Origin: Oscillospiraceae bacterium
GTDB lineage: Bacteria > Bacillota > Clostridia > Oscillospirales > Acutalibacteraceae
DNA: 43,253 bases
Direction: 5' to 3'
Assembly: GCA_015065725.1 (NCBI GenBank)
Contig: SVPV01000018.1
Location: forward strand, 1-43,253
In this document: one piece after another, positions 16,420 through 26,587 of the stretch
Position numbering within the stretch: position 1 is the first letter of the stretch
Layout: each line of letters starts with the position of its first letter
Notes under the pieces: model-generated
Database searches by the model: none
What the model was told of the DNA's origin: nothing
Seen by the model: only the letters and a program-made list of their open reading frames with translations
Program-made: the position numbers and the translations under genes

Positions 16420-19400
16420 ATGGAGCAAAATGCAATGGTTAAGCCCGTCCAGCTTGGAAAAAACACTCGTATGACTTTTTCTAAAATCAACGAGGTTGCA
16501 GAAATGCCCAACCTTATTGAAATTCAGAAGGATTCATACAGATGGTTTGTTGAGGAAGGACTAAAGGATGTTTTCAACGAAATGTCATCTATTACCGACT
16601 ATAACGGTAACCTTGTATTAAGCTTTGTTGATTATCGCTTAGATGAGGAGCCAAAGTATGATGTTACAGAGTGTAAGGCTCGTGACACGACATATGCGGC
16701 ACCCTTGCGTGTAACTGCACGCCTATTTAATACCGAAACAGGCGAAATCAAGGAAAGCGAAGTCTTTATGGGAGATTTCCCGTTAATGACCGAGTCGGGC
16801 ACATTCGTAATAAACGGTGCTGAGCGTGCAATAGTATCACAGCTTGTTCGTTCACCTGGTGTATACTTTGCAGAAAAAATAGACGAAAAGACAGGTAAAA
16901 AGCTGTTCTCGTCAACAATCATTCCAAACCGCGGTGCTTGGCTTGAGTACGAAACCTCTGCAAGTGAGGTATTGTATGTTCGTATAGACAAGAACCGTAA
17001 GCTACCTATAACTACATTCGTTCGTGCTTTAGGTCTTTCCAGCAACGAACAAATCAGGGAGCTATTAGGTGAAGATGAACGTCTAGCAGCTACTTTAGAG
17101 ATTGATGAAACTAAAAATACAGAGGACGCTTTGGTTGAAGTTTATAAAAAGCTTCGTCCTAGCGAGCCTGTAACTATTGAGGGTGCTCGCACTTATTTAG
17201 AGCAGCTTTTCTTTGACGCACACCGCTATGACCTTTCACGTGTTGGCCGTTATAAGTATAACAAAAAGCTTAGCATTGCTGCACGTATAAAGGACAAGGT
17301 GCTTTCCCGTCCTGTAATCGACCCTATGACAGGCGAGATTATTGCTGAGGCAGATACCGTTGTTTCTAAAGACTTGGCCAACACCATCGAAAAGAAGGGT
17401 GTTATTTCGGTTTATGTAAACACCATTGATGCCGAGGGCAACAAGGCAGAGGTTAAGGTGCTTTCTAACGGTATGGTTGACCTTGCCGATTTTGTCCCAT
17501 TTTCAGCAGAAGAATTGGCAGAGCTTGACGCTAAAGGTGTAAACGAAAAGGTAAGCTTCGCTGTTTTAAAGGAAATTCTTGAAAATAACGAGGATAAAGA
17601 GGATATAAAGGCAGCACTTTTAGAGAATGTAGATGACCTTATTCCTAAGTTTATTACACTTGACGATATTTATGCCAGTGTTAACTATTTCTTAAACCTT
17701 GCTCACGAGGTTGGCTCTGTTGACGATATCGACCACTTAGGCAACCGTCGTATCCGTTCGGTAGGCGAGCTTTTACAGAATCAGTTCCGTATAGGCTTCT
17801 CCCGTATGGAGAGGGTTGTTCGTGAGAAGATGACTCTACAGTCGCAGGATGCCGAGAATATTACACCTCAGTCACTAATCAACATCAGACCTGTTGTAGC
17901 GGCTATTAAGGAATTCTTCGGTTCTTCTCCGCTTTCACAGTTTATGGACCAGACAAACCCACTCTCCGAGCTTACACATAAGCGTCGTTTGTCGGCATTA
18001 GGTCCTGGCGGTCTTTCGCGTGACCGTGCATCATTCGAGGTTCGTGACGTTCACTACACCCACTACGGACGTATGTGCCCGATTGAAACACCTGAAGGTC
18101 CTAACATCGGTCTTATTTCCTACCTTGCAACCTTTGCAAGAATTAATAAATACGGCTTTATTGAAGCACCTTTCCGTCCTGTTGATAAGGCTACAGGTAA
18201 GGTTCTTGACGAAGTGGTTTATATGACTGCTGATGAAGAGGACGAGTACTATGTAGCACAGGCTAATGAGCCTTTGGACGAAAACGGTCACTTCTCAAAC
18301 AAGAAGGTTAACGTTCGTTACCGTGACGGTTTCCAAGAGGTTGAAGCTTCTTATGCCGACTATATGGACGTTTCGCCTAAGATGGTTGTATCTGTAGCTA
18401 CTGCTATGATACCTTTCCTTGAAAATGACGATACCAACCGTGCACTAATGGGTTCAAACATGCAGAAGCAGGCAGTTCCGCTTCTTCGTCCCGAACAGCC
18501 GATTGTTGCTACGGGTATGGAGTATAAGGCAGCTGTTGACTCGGGCGTTGTTGTTCTTGCAAGACGCAGCGGTACAGTTTCCTATGTAAGTGCAGACGAA
18601 ATTAAAATCCGTGCTAAAAACGGCGAGATTGATGAGTATCATCTCATTAAATTCCTGCGTTCTAACCACGGCACCTGTATCAATCAGCGTCCTATAGTTT
18701 CTGTAGGTCAGAAGATTGACGAGGGTGAGGTTATCGCAGACGGTCCTGCTACTAATAACGGTGAAATTTCTCTCGGACGTAATGCCCTTATCGGCTTTAT
18801 GACTTGGGAGGGTTATAACTACGAGGACGCTGTTCTTATTAATGAGCGTCTTGTTCGTGACGATGTTTATACCTCTATTCATATTGAGGAGTATGAAATC
18901 GAAGCACACGATACAAAGCTCGGACCGGAAGAGATTACAAGGGATATTCCAAACGTTGGTGAAGATGCACTAAAAGACCTTGACGAGCGTGGTATTATCC
19001 GCGTAGGTGCCGAGGTTACTGCTAACTCTATTCTTGTAGGTAAGGTAACACCTAAGGGTGAAACCGAGCTTACTGCCGAGGAAAGACTGCTTCGTGCAAT
19101 CTTTGGTGAGAAATCACGTGAGGTTAGAGATACTTCTTTGCGTGTTCCACACGGCGAATACGGTACTATTGTTGACGTTAGAGTGTTTACCCGTGAGAAT
19201 TCTTCAGAACTCGCTCCCGGTGTAAATGTCGTTGTACGTTGCTATATTGCTCAAAAGCGTAAGATTTCTGTCGGAGATAAAATGGCAGGACGTCACGGAA
19301 ATAAGGGTGTTGTATCCCGTATACTTCCAAGTGAGGATATGCCTTTCTTACCAGACGGTACACCGCTTGATATAGTTCTTAACCCCTTGGGCGTTCCTTC

Positions 19401-20145
19401 CCGTATGAATATCGGTCAGGTGCTTGAGGTACACCTAGGCTATGCCGCAAAGGCACTCGGCTGGAATATCTGCACACCTGTATTTGACGGTGCACACGAG
19501 TCGGATATCCGCGAATGCTTTAAACTTGCAGGTATGTCTGAAGACGGTAAAACTCAGCTTTATGACGGCCGTACAGGTGAGCCGTTTGATAACAAGGTAA
19601 CAGTAGGTTATATGTATTATCTTAAGCTTCACCACTTGGTTGACGATAAGATTCACGCACGTTCTATCGGTCCGTACTCACTAGTAACACAGCAGCCGCT
19701 TGGTGGTAAAGCACAGTTCGGCGGTCAGCGTTTCGGTGAGATGGAGGTTTGGGCACTTGAAGCTTACGGTGCAGCCTATACACTTCAAGAAATCCTTACC
19801 GTCAAGTCGGACGATGTTGACGGACGTGTTAAGACCTATGAGGCTATTGTTAAGGGACAGAATGTTCCAAAGCCAGGTATACCTGAATCCTTTAAGGTGC
19901 TTATCAAGGAGCTTCAGTCTTTAGGACTTGATATCCGTGTACTTGATAAGCTTGGTGAGGAAATTGACCTTAAACAGAACTTTGATGATGATATAGGTCT
20001 AACACCTAGCATATTACCGGAGGATTTTTCTGACGAGGGTATTTCCGGTGAAGATTTTAGCGAAGGCTTTGGATACGAGGATGCTGACGGCGAAGCTATC
20101 GGCGATGATTTCTCAAGCGAAGCTTACGACACAGAAGAAATGTAA
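16420..20145 (+). CDS. rpoB: DNA-directed RNA polymerase subunit beta
   Basis: This is the beta subunit of RNA polymerase, 1241 aa, longer than many Firmicutes homologues because of an acidic tail of about 40 residues. The rifampicin region (about 500-560) reads [33 protein letters not shown] in essence. It has Pro504 where E. coli has Gln (position 510/513 cluster, E. coli Q510), while the main resistance positions D516, H526 and S531 are wild type. Other family blocks (GHRRIR-type [31 protein letters not shown], and [26 protein letters not shown] near the end) are intact. The ATG at 16420 is 13 bases after GGAGGAG, a long spacing; ATG 16435 is an alternative. Confidence 0.97.
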   Translation: MEQNAMVKPVQLGKNTRMTFSKINEVAEMPNLIEIQKDSYRWFVEEGLKDVFNEMSSITDYNGNLVLSFVDYRLDEEPKYDVTECKARDTTYAAPLRVTARLFNTETGEIKESEVFMGDFPLMTESGTFVINGAERAIVSQLVRSPGVYFAEKIDEKTGKKLFSSTIIPNRGAWLEYETSASEVLYVRIDKNRKLPITTFVRALGLSSNEQIRELLGEDERLAATLEIDETKNTEDALVEVYKKLRPSEPVTIEGARTYLEQLFFDAHRYDLSRVGRYKYNKKLSIAARIKDKVLSRPVIDPMTGEIIAEADTVVSKDLANTIEKKGVISVYVNTIDAEGNKAEVKVLSNGMVDLADFVPFSAEELAELDAKGVNEKVSFAVLKEILENNEDKEDIKAALLENVDDLIPKFITLDDIYASVNYFLNLAHEVGSVDDIDHLGNRRIRSVGELLQNQFRIGFSRMERVVREKMTLQSQDAENITPQSLINIRPVVAAIKEFFGSSPLSQFMDQTNPLSELTHKRRLSALGPGGLSRDRASFEVRDVHYTHYGRMCPIETPEGPNIGLISYLATFARINKYGFIEAPFRPVDKATGKVLDEVVYMTADEEDEYYVAQANEPLDENGHFSNKKVNVRYRDGFQEVEASYADYMDVSPKMVVSVATAMIPFLENDDTNRALMGSNMQKQAVPLLRPEQPIVATGMEYKAAVDSGVVVLARRSGTVSYVSADEIKIRAKNGEIDEYHLIKFLRSNHGTCINQRPIVSVGQKIDEGEVIADGPATNNGEISLGRNALIGFMTWEGYNYEDAVLINERLVRDDVYTSIHIEEYEIEAHDTKLGPEEITRDIPNVGEDALKDLDERGIIRVGAEVTANSILVGKVTPKGETELTAEERLLRAIFGEKSREVRDTSLRVPHGEYGTIVDVRVFTRENSSELAPGVNVVVRCYIAQKRKISVGDKMAGRHGNKGVVSRILPSEDMPFLPDGTPLDIVLNPLGVPSRMNIGQVLEVHLGYAAKALGWNICTPVFDGAHESDIRECFKLAGMSEDGKTQLYDGRTGEPFDNKVTVGYMYYLKLHHLVDDKIHARSIGPYSLVTQQPLGGKAQFGGQRFGEMEVWALEAYGAAYTLQEILTVKSDDVDGRVKTYEAIVKGQNVPKPGIPESFKVLIKELQSLGLDIRVLDKLGEEIDLKQNFDDDIGLTPSILPEDFSDEGISGEDFSEGFGYEDADGEAIGDDFSSEAYDTEEM

Positions 20146-20157
20146 CGGAGGGCAATT

Positions 20158-23100
20158 ATGGAAGAGAAAAATCTTGAATTTGAATCAATAAGAATTGGTC
20201 TTGCATCTCCCGAACAGATAAGAGAATGGTCTTACGGCGAGGTTACCAAGCCTGAAACCATCAACTACCGTACACTAAAACCCGAGCAGGGCGGTCTTTT
20301 CTGCGAAAGAATTTTTGGACCCCAAAAGGACTGGGAATGTCACTGCGGTAAGTATAAGAGAATACGCTATAAAGGTAAGGTCTGCGAGCGTTGCGGTGTT
20401 GAGGTAACACGTGCAAAGGTACGTCGTGAGCGTATGGGTACTATTGAGCTTGCAGCCCCCGTATCTCATATCTGGTATTTTAAAACTATTCCGTCCCGTA
20501 TGGGTCTAGCTCTTGATATCACACCTAAAAATCTAGAGCAGGTGCTTTATTTCTCACAGTATATAGTTACCGACCCAGGTAACACTCCGCTTGAAAAGAA
20601 GCAGCTTTTAAATGAGAAAATGTACCGCGATATGCGTGAAAAGTATGAGGACGATTTCGAGGCAGGAATGGGTGCCGAGGCAATTAAAAAACTTCTTTCT
20701 GAAATCGACCTTGATAAGACCTGCAACGAGCTTCGCGAGGAGCTTGAGGATGCAAGCGGTCAAAAGAAGGTAAGACTTTTAAAGCGTCTTGAGGTTTTAG
20801 AGGCCTTCCGTCAGTCAGGCAACCGTCCTGAGTGGATGATTTTGGATGTTATTCCGGTAATTCCGCCCGATTTACGTCCTATGGTACAGCTTGACGGCGG
20901 CAGATTTGCTACTAGCGACCTAAATGACCTTTACCGTCGTGTTATTAACCGTAATAACCGCTTAAAGAGACTTTTAGAGCTTGGAGCACCCGATATTATT
21001 GTTCGTAACGAAAAGCGTATGCTTCAAGAGGCTGTTGATGCACTTATCGACAACGGCCGTAGAGGCAAGCCTGTTACAGGTCCTAATAATAGAGCGTTAA
21101 AGTCCCTTTCCGATATGCTTAAGGGTAAGCAGGGACGTTTCCGTCAAAACCTACTTGGTAAGCGTGTTGACTATTCGGGACGTTCGGTTATCGTTGTAGG
21201 ACCCGAGCTTAAGATGTATCAGTGCGGTCTTCCTAAAGAGATGGCACTAGAGCTATTTAAGCCTTTTGTTATGAAGCGTCTTGTTGAAACCAAGGCTGTT
21301 ACTAATACAAAGTCTGCTCGTAAGATGGTTGAGCGTGCATCTGCTGAAATTTGGGATGCACTCGAAATGGTTATTAAGGAGCATCCTGTTCTACTAAACC
21401 GTGCACCTACACTTCATAGACTTGGTATCCAAGCTTTCGAACCGGTACTAGTAGAGGGTAAGGCACTTAAGCTTCACCCGCTTGTATGTACCGCTTATAA
21501 CGCCGACTTCGACGGCGACCAGATGGCTGTTCACGTACCGCTATCGGCAGAGGCTCAGGCAGAGGCACGTTTTCTGATGCTTGCTGCTAACAACCTCTTA
21601 AAGCCCTCGGACGGTAAGCCTGTTGCTGTTCCTACACAGGATATGGTACTCGGTTCTTACTACTTAACACTCGTTAAGGCTGACGAAAAGGGTACAAACA
21701 AGGTATTCCGTGATAAGAACGAGGCTATTATGGCTTATAATGACGGTGTTATCGGACTGCATGCACCTATCCGTGTTCGTATGTCTGATGATAACGGCAA
21801 TACTTCAATAATTTGGTGTACAGTAGGCTTTATCTTCTTTAACGAGTCTATTCCGCAGGATTTAGGCTTTGTTGATAGAAGTGACCCGGCTCACGCACTT
21901 GACCTTGAATGGTGTTTTAGTCTTAAGGACCCAAGCAAGAATATTGTTGAGTCTAATGACGATATCATTCAAAACAAGGTTGGTAAAAAGCAGCTTGGTA
22001 AGATTATTGATAAATGTATCACCAAGCATGGCACAACTGCTTCGTCTGTTGTACTTGATAATGTTAAGGCTACAGGCTTTAAGTTCTCTACAAAGGGTGC
22101 TATTACAGTTGCGGTTATCGATGCCGTAATTCCGCCCGCAAAGAAAGAGATTTTAGCTGATGCTGAAAAGCAAATCGACTTAGTAACACGTGATTACCGC
22201 CGCGGTCTTATCAGTAATGATGAGCGTAGCCGTCACGTAATTGATATCTGGAACAAGGCAACCGAGGATGTTGCTGATGCACTTAAGGGCAACCTTGATG
22301 AGTTTAACCCAATCTTTATGATGGCAGATTCGGGTGCCCGTGGTTCTATGAGCCAGATTCGTCAGCTTGCAGGTATGCGTGGACTTATCGCAAATACCGC
22401 AGGTAAGGTTATTGAGGTTCCGATTCGTGCTAACTACCGTGAGGGACTTAACGTTCTTGAATACTTTATTTCTTCCCGTGGTGCCCGTAAAGGTCTTGCC
22501 GATACCGCACTTCGTACAGCTGACTCGGGTTATCTTACCCGCCGTCTAGTTGACGTTGCTCAGGACGTTATCATTCGTGAGGACGATTGCGGCACTGAAG
22601 AGGGTCTTACAGTATTTGATATTAAGGACGGCAACCATATACTTGAAACTCTTGAAGAGCGTCTTGTTGGCCGTTACCTCTTACACGATGCAGTACACCC
22701 CGAAACAGGTGAGGTTATCTGTACAACCGACCGTATGATGACTGCGGCTGATGCTAAGGCTATTGTTGACGCAGGCATTGAGCGAATTGAAATCCGTTCA
22801 ATCCTTAACTGTCATAGCCACCACGGTGTATGTAAGAAGTGCTATGGTGTTAACCTTGCTACCAATAAGCCCGTTACTACGGGTGAGGCTGTTGGTATCG
22901 TTGCCGCACAGTCTATCGGTGAGCCTGGTACACAGCTTACAATGCGTACCTTCCATACAGGTGGTATCGCTTCTACAGAGGATATTACACAGGGTCTACC
23001 TCGTGTTGAGGAATTGTTTGAAGCAAGAAGACCTAAGCACTGCGGCGTTATCGCTAAGATTTCGGGTAGAGTTAGCATTAAGGAAGAAAAGCGTGCTAAT

Positions 23101-23787
23101 GTTCTTACCATTACAGGCGAAACTGCTGATACAGATATCGAAAAGGTAACAATACCTTACGGTGTTCGCACACTCGTTAATGACGGTGACTACGTAACTG
23201 CCGGCGATATGCTTATCCCGGGTGCTAAGTATCCGCAGGATATTTTAGAGGCACAGGGACCAGAGGCTGTTCAGGAATATATTATTGCTGAAATTCAGAA
23301 CGCATATCGTACACAGGGTGTTGATATCAACGATAAGCACATTGAGGTTATCGTTCGTCAAATGATGCGTAAGCTTCGTATTATTGATTCGGGCTCTACC
23401 GAATTGCTACAGAACGTAAGCTATGAGTATAAGGAAATTGCCGAGGCAAATGCAGCCGTTCAGGCTCGTATTGATGCAGGTGAAGAGGGTCTTACAAAGG
23501 CTACCTACAAGGCAACCTTGCTTGGTATTACCAAGGCATCATTGGCAACAGAATCATTCCTTTCTGCCGCTTCATTCCAAGAAACCACAAGGGTACTTAC
23601 CGAAGCCGCTATCAGAGGTAAGGTTGACCCATTGTTTGGTCTTAAGGAAAATGTTATTATCGGTAAGCTTGTACCTGCAGGTACAGGTATGAAGAACGAA
23701 GAAATTAATCCTACAGAAGAACCTGAGTATATTGTTACACAGGAAGCTGAGGGTGACGGACTTCTCGCCGATGCAGTAGCAGAATAA
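20158..23787 (+). CDS. rpoC: DNA-directed RNA polymerase subunit beta'
   Basis: This is the beta' subunit, 1209 aa. The N-terminal zinc ribbon [19 protein letters not shown] is complete. The catalytic magnesium loop NADFDGDQM is at about residues 448-456. The bridge helix/trigger loop region ([35 protein letters not shown]) and the second zinc cluster (C-x6-C.KCYG) are present. It follows rpoB by 12 bp with CGGAGG before the ATG, so the two are co-transcribed. Transcription ends at the terminator near 23795-23829. Confidence 0.98.
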   Translation: MEEKNLEFESIRIGLASPEQIREWSYGEVTKPETINYRTLKPEQGGLFCERIFGPQKDWECHCGKYKRIRYKGKVCERCGVEVTRAKVRRERMGTIELAAPVSHIWYFKTIPSRMGLALDITPKNLEQVLYFSQYIVTDPGNTPLEKKQLLNEKMYRDMREKYEDDFEAGMGAEAIKKLLSEIDLDKTCNELREELEDASGQKKVRLLKRLEVLEAFRQSGNRPEWMILDVIPVIPPDLRPMVQLDGGRFATSDLNDLYRRVINRNNRLKRLLELGAPDIIVRNEKRMLQEAVDALIDNGRRGKPVTGPNNRALKSLSDMLKGKQGRFRQNLLGKRVDYSGRSVIVVGPELKMYQCGLPKEMALELFKPFVMKRLVETKAVTNTKSARKMVERASAEIWDALEMVIKEHPVLLNRAPTLHRLGIQAFEPVLVEGKALKLHPLVCTAYNADFDGDQMAVHVPLSAEAQAEARFLMLAANNLLKPSDGKPVAVPTQDMVLGSYYLTLVKADEKGTNKVFRDKNEAIMAYNDGVIGLHAPIRVRMSDDNGNTSIIWCTVGFIFFNESIPQDLGFVDRSDPAHALDLEWCFSLKDPSKNIVESNDDIIQNKVGKKQLGKIIDKCITKHGTTASSVVLDNVKATGFKFSTKGAITVAVIDAVIPPAKKEILADAEKQIDLVTRDYRRGLISNDERSRHVIDIWNKATEDVADALKGNLDEFNPIFMMADSGARGSMSQIRQLAGMRGLIANTAGKVIEVPIRANYREGLNVLEYFISSRGARKGLADTALRTADSGYLTRRLVDVAQDVIIREDDCGTEEGLTVFDIKDGNHILETLEERLVGRYLLHDAVHPETGEVICTTDRMMTAADAKAIVDAGIERIEIRSILNCHSHHGVCKKCYGVNLATNKPVTTGEAVGIVAAQSIGEPGTQLTMRTFHTGGIASTEDITQGLPRVEELFEARRPKHCGVIAKISGRVSIKEEKRANVLTITGETADTDIEKVTIPYGVRTLVNDGDYVTAGDMLIPGAKYPQDILEAQGPEAVQEYIIAEIQNAYRTQGVDINDKHIEVIVRQMMRKLRIIDSGSTELLQNVSYEYKEIAEANAAVQARIDAGEEGLTKATYKATLLGITKASLATESFLSAASFQETTRVLTEAAIRGKVDPLFGLKENVIIGKLVPAGTGMKNEEINPTEEPEYIVTQEAEGDGLLADAVAE

Positions 23788-23794
23788 AAAATAT

Positions 23795-23830
23795 AACAGG
23801 CTATAGCACTTTGGTGCTGTAGCCTGTTTT
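23795..23830 (+). terminator. rpoC terminator
   Basis: AACAGGCTATAGCAC pairs with GGTGCTGTAGCCTGTT and is followed by TTTTTG. Only the 3' arm of this hairpin is duplicated in the right-hand direct repeat at 24702, where it cannot form the same terminator. Confidence 0.88.
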
Positions 23831-23947
23831 TGTAGTTGAGGGAAGAATTTTCCAGAACAAAAAAAACGGACCGTCGAGGACGCCGGTCCCTACGATATAC
23901 GAATAATTTTTATTTAAAAAGCATTTAAAGAAAAGCAATGATTAAAA
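23811..23947. repeat. Left long direct repeat flanking the XRE/SLOG cassette
   Basis: The 137 bp from TTGGTGCTGTAGCC (in the rpoC terminator) to ATTAAAA recur at 24702-24874 with only a few substitutions plus one 36-bp insertion. It contains a GGACCG...CGGTCC palindrome (about 23868-23889). Copies this alike on both sides of two accessory genes suggest duplication on insertion, or a substrate for excision by homologous recombination. Confidence 0.85.
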
Positions 23948-23976
23948 GGACTTGAAGAAAACCTCCAAGTCCTTTT
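23944..23976. terminator. Bidirectional hairpin terminator after the XRE gene
   Basis: AAAAGGACTTG (23944-23954) and CAAGTCCTTTT (23966-23976) form an 11-bp perfect stem with an 11-nt loop, ending in T on both strands. It lies 10 bp past the XRE stop on the minus strand. The arm AAAAGGACTTG recurs just after the SLOG gene at 24687-24697. Confidence 0.75.
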
Positions 23977-23985
23977 GTGATATGG

Positions 23986-24207
23986 CTATTTAATTTTTGT
24001 GTAAGGGTTCTTTTCGTTTGTGATACCTAAAATATAATCTGTACTAGTGTTATAAAAATCTGCAAGTTTTATGAGAATGGTTGTAGGAATATCATTTTCA
24101 CCGGTTTCATATTTTGAATATCCGGTTTGTGACATACCCAATATTTTTGCGATTTCGGTTTGATTTAAATCTTTATCTTCTCTTAAATCACGTAATCTTT
24201 CATACAT
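23986..24207 (-). CDS. XRE/Cro-CI family transcriptional regulator
   Basis: This small repressor-like protein is 73 aa from ATG 24207, with AGGTGA just upstream; GTG 24216 would add three residues. It is essentially a single helix-turn-helix domain: LRDLREDKDLNQTEIAKILGMSQTGYSKYETGENDIPTTILIKLADFYNTSTDYILG in outline (key blocks LNQTEIAKILG, SQTGYSKYE, LADFYNTSTDYILG). The domain is most like the phage Cro/CI and SinR type. It diverges from the SLOG gene, with operator-like sites in both promoters, so it probably represses itself and its neighbour. It lies inside the repeat-flanked cassette and looks acquired relative to the core genes around it. Confidence 0.92.
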   Translation of the reverse strand: MYERLRDLREDKDLNQTEIAKILGMSQTGYSKYETGENDIPTTILIKLADFYNTSTDYILGITNEKNPYTKIK

Positions 24208-24231
24208 ACAAGTCACCTAATTAAACTTATT

Positions 24232-24259
24232 ATTATAGATTTTAGTTTAATTTGTGCAA
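24232..24259 (-). promoter_or_regulatory. XRE promoter with operator-like site in its spacer
   Basis: On the minus strand TTGCAC (24259-24254), a 16-bp spacer and TATAAT (24237-24232) form a good promoter. The site TTTTAGTTTAA (24240-24250) sits within the spacer. It is an inverted near-copy of the site in the opposing promoter. Confidence 0.75.
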
Positions 24260-24264
24260 GACTA

Positions 24265-24293
24265 TTGAATTTTAATCTAAAACAGGTTAAAAT
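24265..24293 (+). promoter_or_regulatory. SLOG-gene promoter with operator-like site in its spacer
   Basis: TTGAAT (24265-24270), a 17-bp spacer and TAAAAT (24288-24293) form a plausible promoter. TTTAATCTAAAA (24271-24282) fills the spacer. Its reverse complement TTTTAGATTAAA matches the site in the XRE promoter, with centres about 31 bp apart (three helical turns). Confidence 0.7.
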
Positions 24294-24323
24294 TAATGTT
24301 ACTAATATTAAAGAGGTGGTTGT

Positions 24324-24686
24324 ATGATTAAACGTGTTGTGATAGCAGGGTGTAGAAATTACAATAATTATGACGAGGCGAAAGAGTATATTGATTTTTG
24401 CCTATCTAATATCCGAAAGGAAAATGATATTATTATCGTTTCAGGGTGTGCTAGCGGTGCCGATAAAATAGGCGAACGTTATGCAAAAGAAAACGGGTTT
24501 AAGGTCGAAAAATATCCTGCAGATTGGGGAAAATACGGCAGAAGTGCAGGTCCTAAACGAAACAGGGAAATGGCAGAAGTTGCGGATTATGTAATCTGCT
24601 TTTGGGACGGGCAGAGCAGAGGTACAAGGTCGATGATTGAATTAGCAAAAACGTTTAGTAAACCCGTTAAAATCAAAAAAATATAA
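24324..24686 (+). CDS. YspA/DUF2493-like SLOG-fold protein
   Basis: This 120-aa Rossmann-like protein begins VVIAGCRNYNNYDEA and carries the SLOG nucleotide-binding signature IVSGCASGADKIGERYA (about 45-61). It also has the family blocks GRSAGPKRNREMAEVAD and FWDGQSRGTRSMIELA. The DUF2493/YspA group of the SLOG superfamily is common in phages and mobile DNA and is thought to bind or process nucleotide-derived ligands; the exact activity here is unknown. AAAGAGGTGG precedes the ATG. It diverges from the XRE gene with overlapping control sites and is enclosed by long direct repeats. No terminator hairpin of its own was seen. Confidence 0.9.
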   Translation: MIKRVVIAGCRNYNNYDEAKEYIDFCLSNIRKENDIIIVSGCASGADKIGERYAKENGFKVEKYPADWGKYGRSAGPKRNREMAEVADYVICFWDGQSRGTRSMIELAKTFSKPVKIKKI

Positions 24687-24701
24687 AAAAGGACTTGTGC
24701 A

Positions 24702-24874
24702 TTGGTGCTGTAGCCTGTTTTTGTAGTTGAGGGGAGAATTTTCTAGAACAAAATAAACGGACCGTCAAGGACGCCGGTCCCTACGATATACGAATAATTT
24801 TTATAAAAAAATCGGGCGAACATTGTTCGCCCGTTTAAATTTAAAAAGCATTTAAAGAAAAACAAATATTAAAA
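24702..24874. repeat. Right long direct repeat flanking the XRE/SLOG cassette
   Basis: This is the copy of 23811-23947, ending exactly before the aminotransferase stop codon. It differs by a few substitutions and by an extra 36 bp (24805-24840) holding a GGGCGAAC palindrome. It lacks the 5' arm of the rpoC terminator. Confidence 0.85.
24807..24833 (-). terminator. Palindrome acting as terminator of the Lrp-aminotransferase operon
   Basis: The palindrome CGGGCGAACATTGTTCGCCCG (24813-24833, key arms CGGGCGAAC/GTTCGCCCG) is followed on the minus strand by ATTTTTTTAT. This is the form of a Rho-independent terminator 41 bp past the aminotransferase stop. It is absent from the left direct repeat. 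Confidence 0.7.
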
Positions 24875-26047
24875 TTATTTAATTTCTTCTAAAAATTCAC
24901 CGATTCGTTTTAATGCTTCCTTAATATGCTCAACAGAATAGCAGTATGAAGCTCTTACAAATCCCTCACCGCTATCGCCGAAAGCAGTACCCGGAACTAT
25001 TGCTACATTTTTGCTATACAAAAGCTTTTCACAAAATTCCTCACTGGTCATTCCTGTCGATTTTATTGACGGGAAAGCATAAAATGCACCTTTAGGCTCG
25101 CGGCATGTAAGACCTAATTTATTAAAGCCCGAAACTATAAGTCTGCGGCGGCGGTTATATTCTTCAACCATTTCGGCTACCGCCTCGTCACAGCTTGTAA
25201 GTGCCTCTATAGCAGCATACTGTGAATTTGTTGGTGCACACATAATTGCATATTGGTGTATTTTAAGAATTTGGCTCATAACCTCACTGGGTCCGCAGGC
25301 AAAGCCTAAACGCCAACCTGTCATAGAAAAGGCTTTTGAAAATCCGTTAACAGTAACGGTACGCTCCCACATACCGTCTATTGACGCCATAGAAACGTGG
25401 GGTTTGCCGCCAAAGGTAAGCTCGGAATAAATTTCGTCAGACAGCACCAATATATTGGTATCCTTTAAAACCTCTGCAATTTTCTCTAAATCCTCACGCT
25501 CCATAATAGCACCTGTAGGATTACAGGGGTAGGGGAGTATCAAAAGTTTGGTTTTCTCGGTTATGGCATTACGTAGCTGCTCGGGAGTGATTTTAAAATC
25601 GTCCTCGGCTTTAGTTTCTATTATTACAGGCACACCGCCTGCAAGCTCTGCCATAGGCTCATAGCAAACATAGCTTGGCTGCGGAATTATGACCTCATCG
25701 CCTGCCGATATAACCGCACGCATACAAGCATCAATAGCCTCGCTTCCGCCTACGGTTACAAGAATTTCATTTTCGGGTTCATATTTTATATTGTATTTTC
25801 TTGAAAGATAGTTTGAAATCTCACGGCGAAGCTCCAACACGCCCGAATTAGATGAGTATTTGGTTTTTCCTCTTTGAAGTGAGTCAATACCTGCCTTTCT
25901 TATAGCCCAAGGGGTTTGAAAATCAGGCTCGCCCACGCTTAAAGATATTACGTCATCCATAGTAGCGGCAATGTCGAAAAACTTGCGTATTCCCGAAGGC
26001 TTAATCGCAGTAACAGCAGGATTTAACACCTTGGAATAATCTATCAT
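24875..26047 (-). CDS. PLP-dependent class I/II aminotransferase (probably aromatic/aspartate type)
   Basis: This 390-aa fold-type I aminotransferase has the PLP lysine Lys238 in NGFSKAFSMTGWRLGF. Other active-site residues are seen in YPCNPTGA (Asn176), DEIYSEL (Asp204, Tyr207) and GEGFVRASYC (substrate carboxylate Arg). It belongs to the aspartate/aromatic aminotransferase subgroup I gamma, whose substrate cannot be read directly. The operon leader is a T-box that appears specific for tRNA-Phe, which favours phenylalanine/tyrosine transamination. It lies 40 bp after the Lrp-type regulator. The stop codon abuts the right direct repeat. Confidence 0.92.
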   Translation of the reverse strand: MIDYSKVLNPAVTAIKPSGIRKFFDIAATMDDVISLSVGEPDFQTPWAIRKAGIDSLQRGKTKYSSNSGVLELRREISNYLSRKYNIKYEPENEILVTVGGSEAIDACMRAVISAGDEVIIPQPSYVCYEPMAELAGGVPVIIETKAEDDFKITPEQLRNAITEKTKLLILPYPCNPTGAIMEREDLEKIAEVLKDTNILVLSDEIYSELTFGGKPHVSMASIDGMWERTVTVNGFSKAFSMTGWRLGFACGPSEVMSQILKIHQYAIMCAPTNSQYAAIEALTSCDEAVAEMVEEYNRRRRLIVSGFNKLGLTCREPKGAFYAFPSIKSTGMTSEEFCEKLLYSKNVAIVPGTAFGDSGEGFVRASYCYSVEHIKEALKRIGEFLEEIK

Positions 26048-26087
26048 ATAAAAACGCCTCCAATCAATGCGGAATGTTCAGCTGATA

Positions 26088-26567
26088 TTAAATAAACAAC
26101 TGCTCGCGGTCGTCGTTATCATTATAAAGCACAGAGTCCATTTCCTTATAACGACGCATTACAAAACGGGTTGTTGTAGAGGTTACCGAATCTATAGTGG
26201 CTAATTCTCTAGCCACAAAGCGTGCAACATCTTGAAGTGTTTTACCCTTTACAACAAGACTTAAATCACAATCTCCCGAGGTAAGATAAAGTGACTCGAC
26301 CTCTCTGAATGCAGAAATCTGACGTGCAACATCGTCAAAACCCGATGAGGCTTTAGGAACAACATTTAGGTTTACTATTGCCGAAACGTATGCCTCGTCA
26401 AGCTTTTCCCAGTCTATAATAGCCTTGTAACCGCAAATAACGCCGTCCTTTTCGTATTGCTTTATCTGGGCTTCAATCTCTGCGGCGGTCTTGCCAAGCA
26501 TATCGGCTAATTCCTCGTGTGTGTAGGTCGCATTACGGTATAAAAGTTTAAGTAGCTCGTTTTTCAT
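26088..26567 (-). CDS. Lrp/AsnC family transcriptional regulator
   Basis: This 159-aa protein has an N-terminal winged helix-turn-helix (YTHEELADMLGKTAAEIEAQIKQYEKDGVI in outline). A C-terminal RAM domain for amino-acid binding includes YLTSGDCDLSLVVKG, the hallmark G-D-x-D turn. GGAGGT lies before the ATG. It is the first gene after the T-box leader and is followed by the aminotransferase, which it may regulate in response to an amino acid. Compared with typical members the N-terminus is a few residues short of the usual leader. Confidence 0.93.
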   Translation of the reverse strand: MKNELLKLLYRNATYTHEELADMLGKTAAEIEAQIKQYEKDGVICGYKAIIDWEKLDEAYVSAIVNLNVVPKASSGFDDVARQISAFREVESLYLTSGDCDLSLVVKGKTLQDVARFVARELATIDSVTSTTTRFVMRRYKEMDSVLYNDNDDREQLFI

Positions 26568-26587
26568 TTTAGTACCTCCAAAATTTA

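Noticed and set aside
24813-24833. CRISPR-like repeat
   Set aside because: The unit is a single palindrome, with no regularly spaced copies or cas genes nearby.
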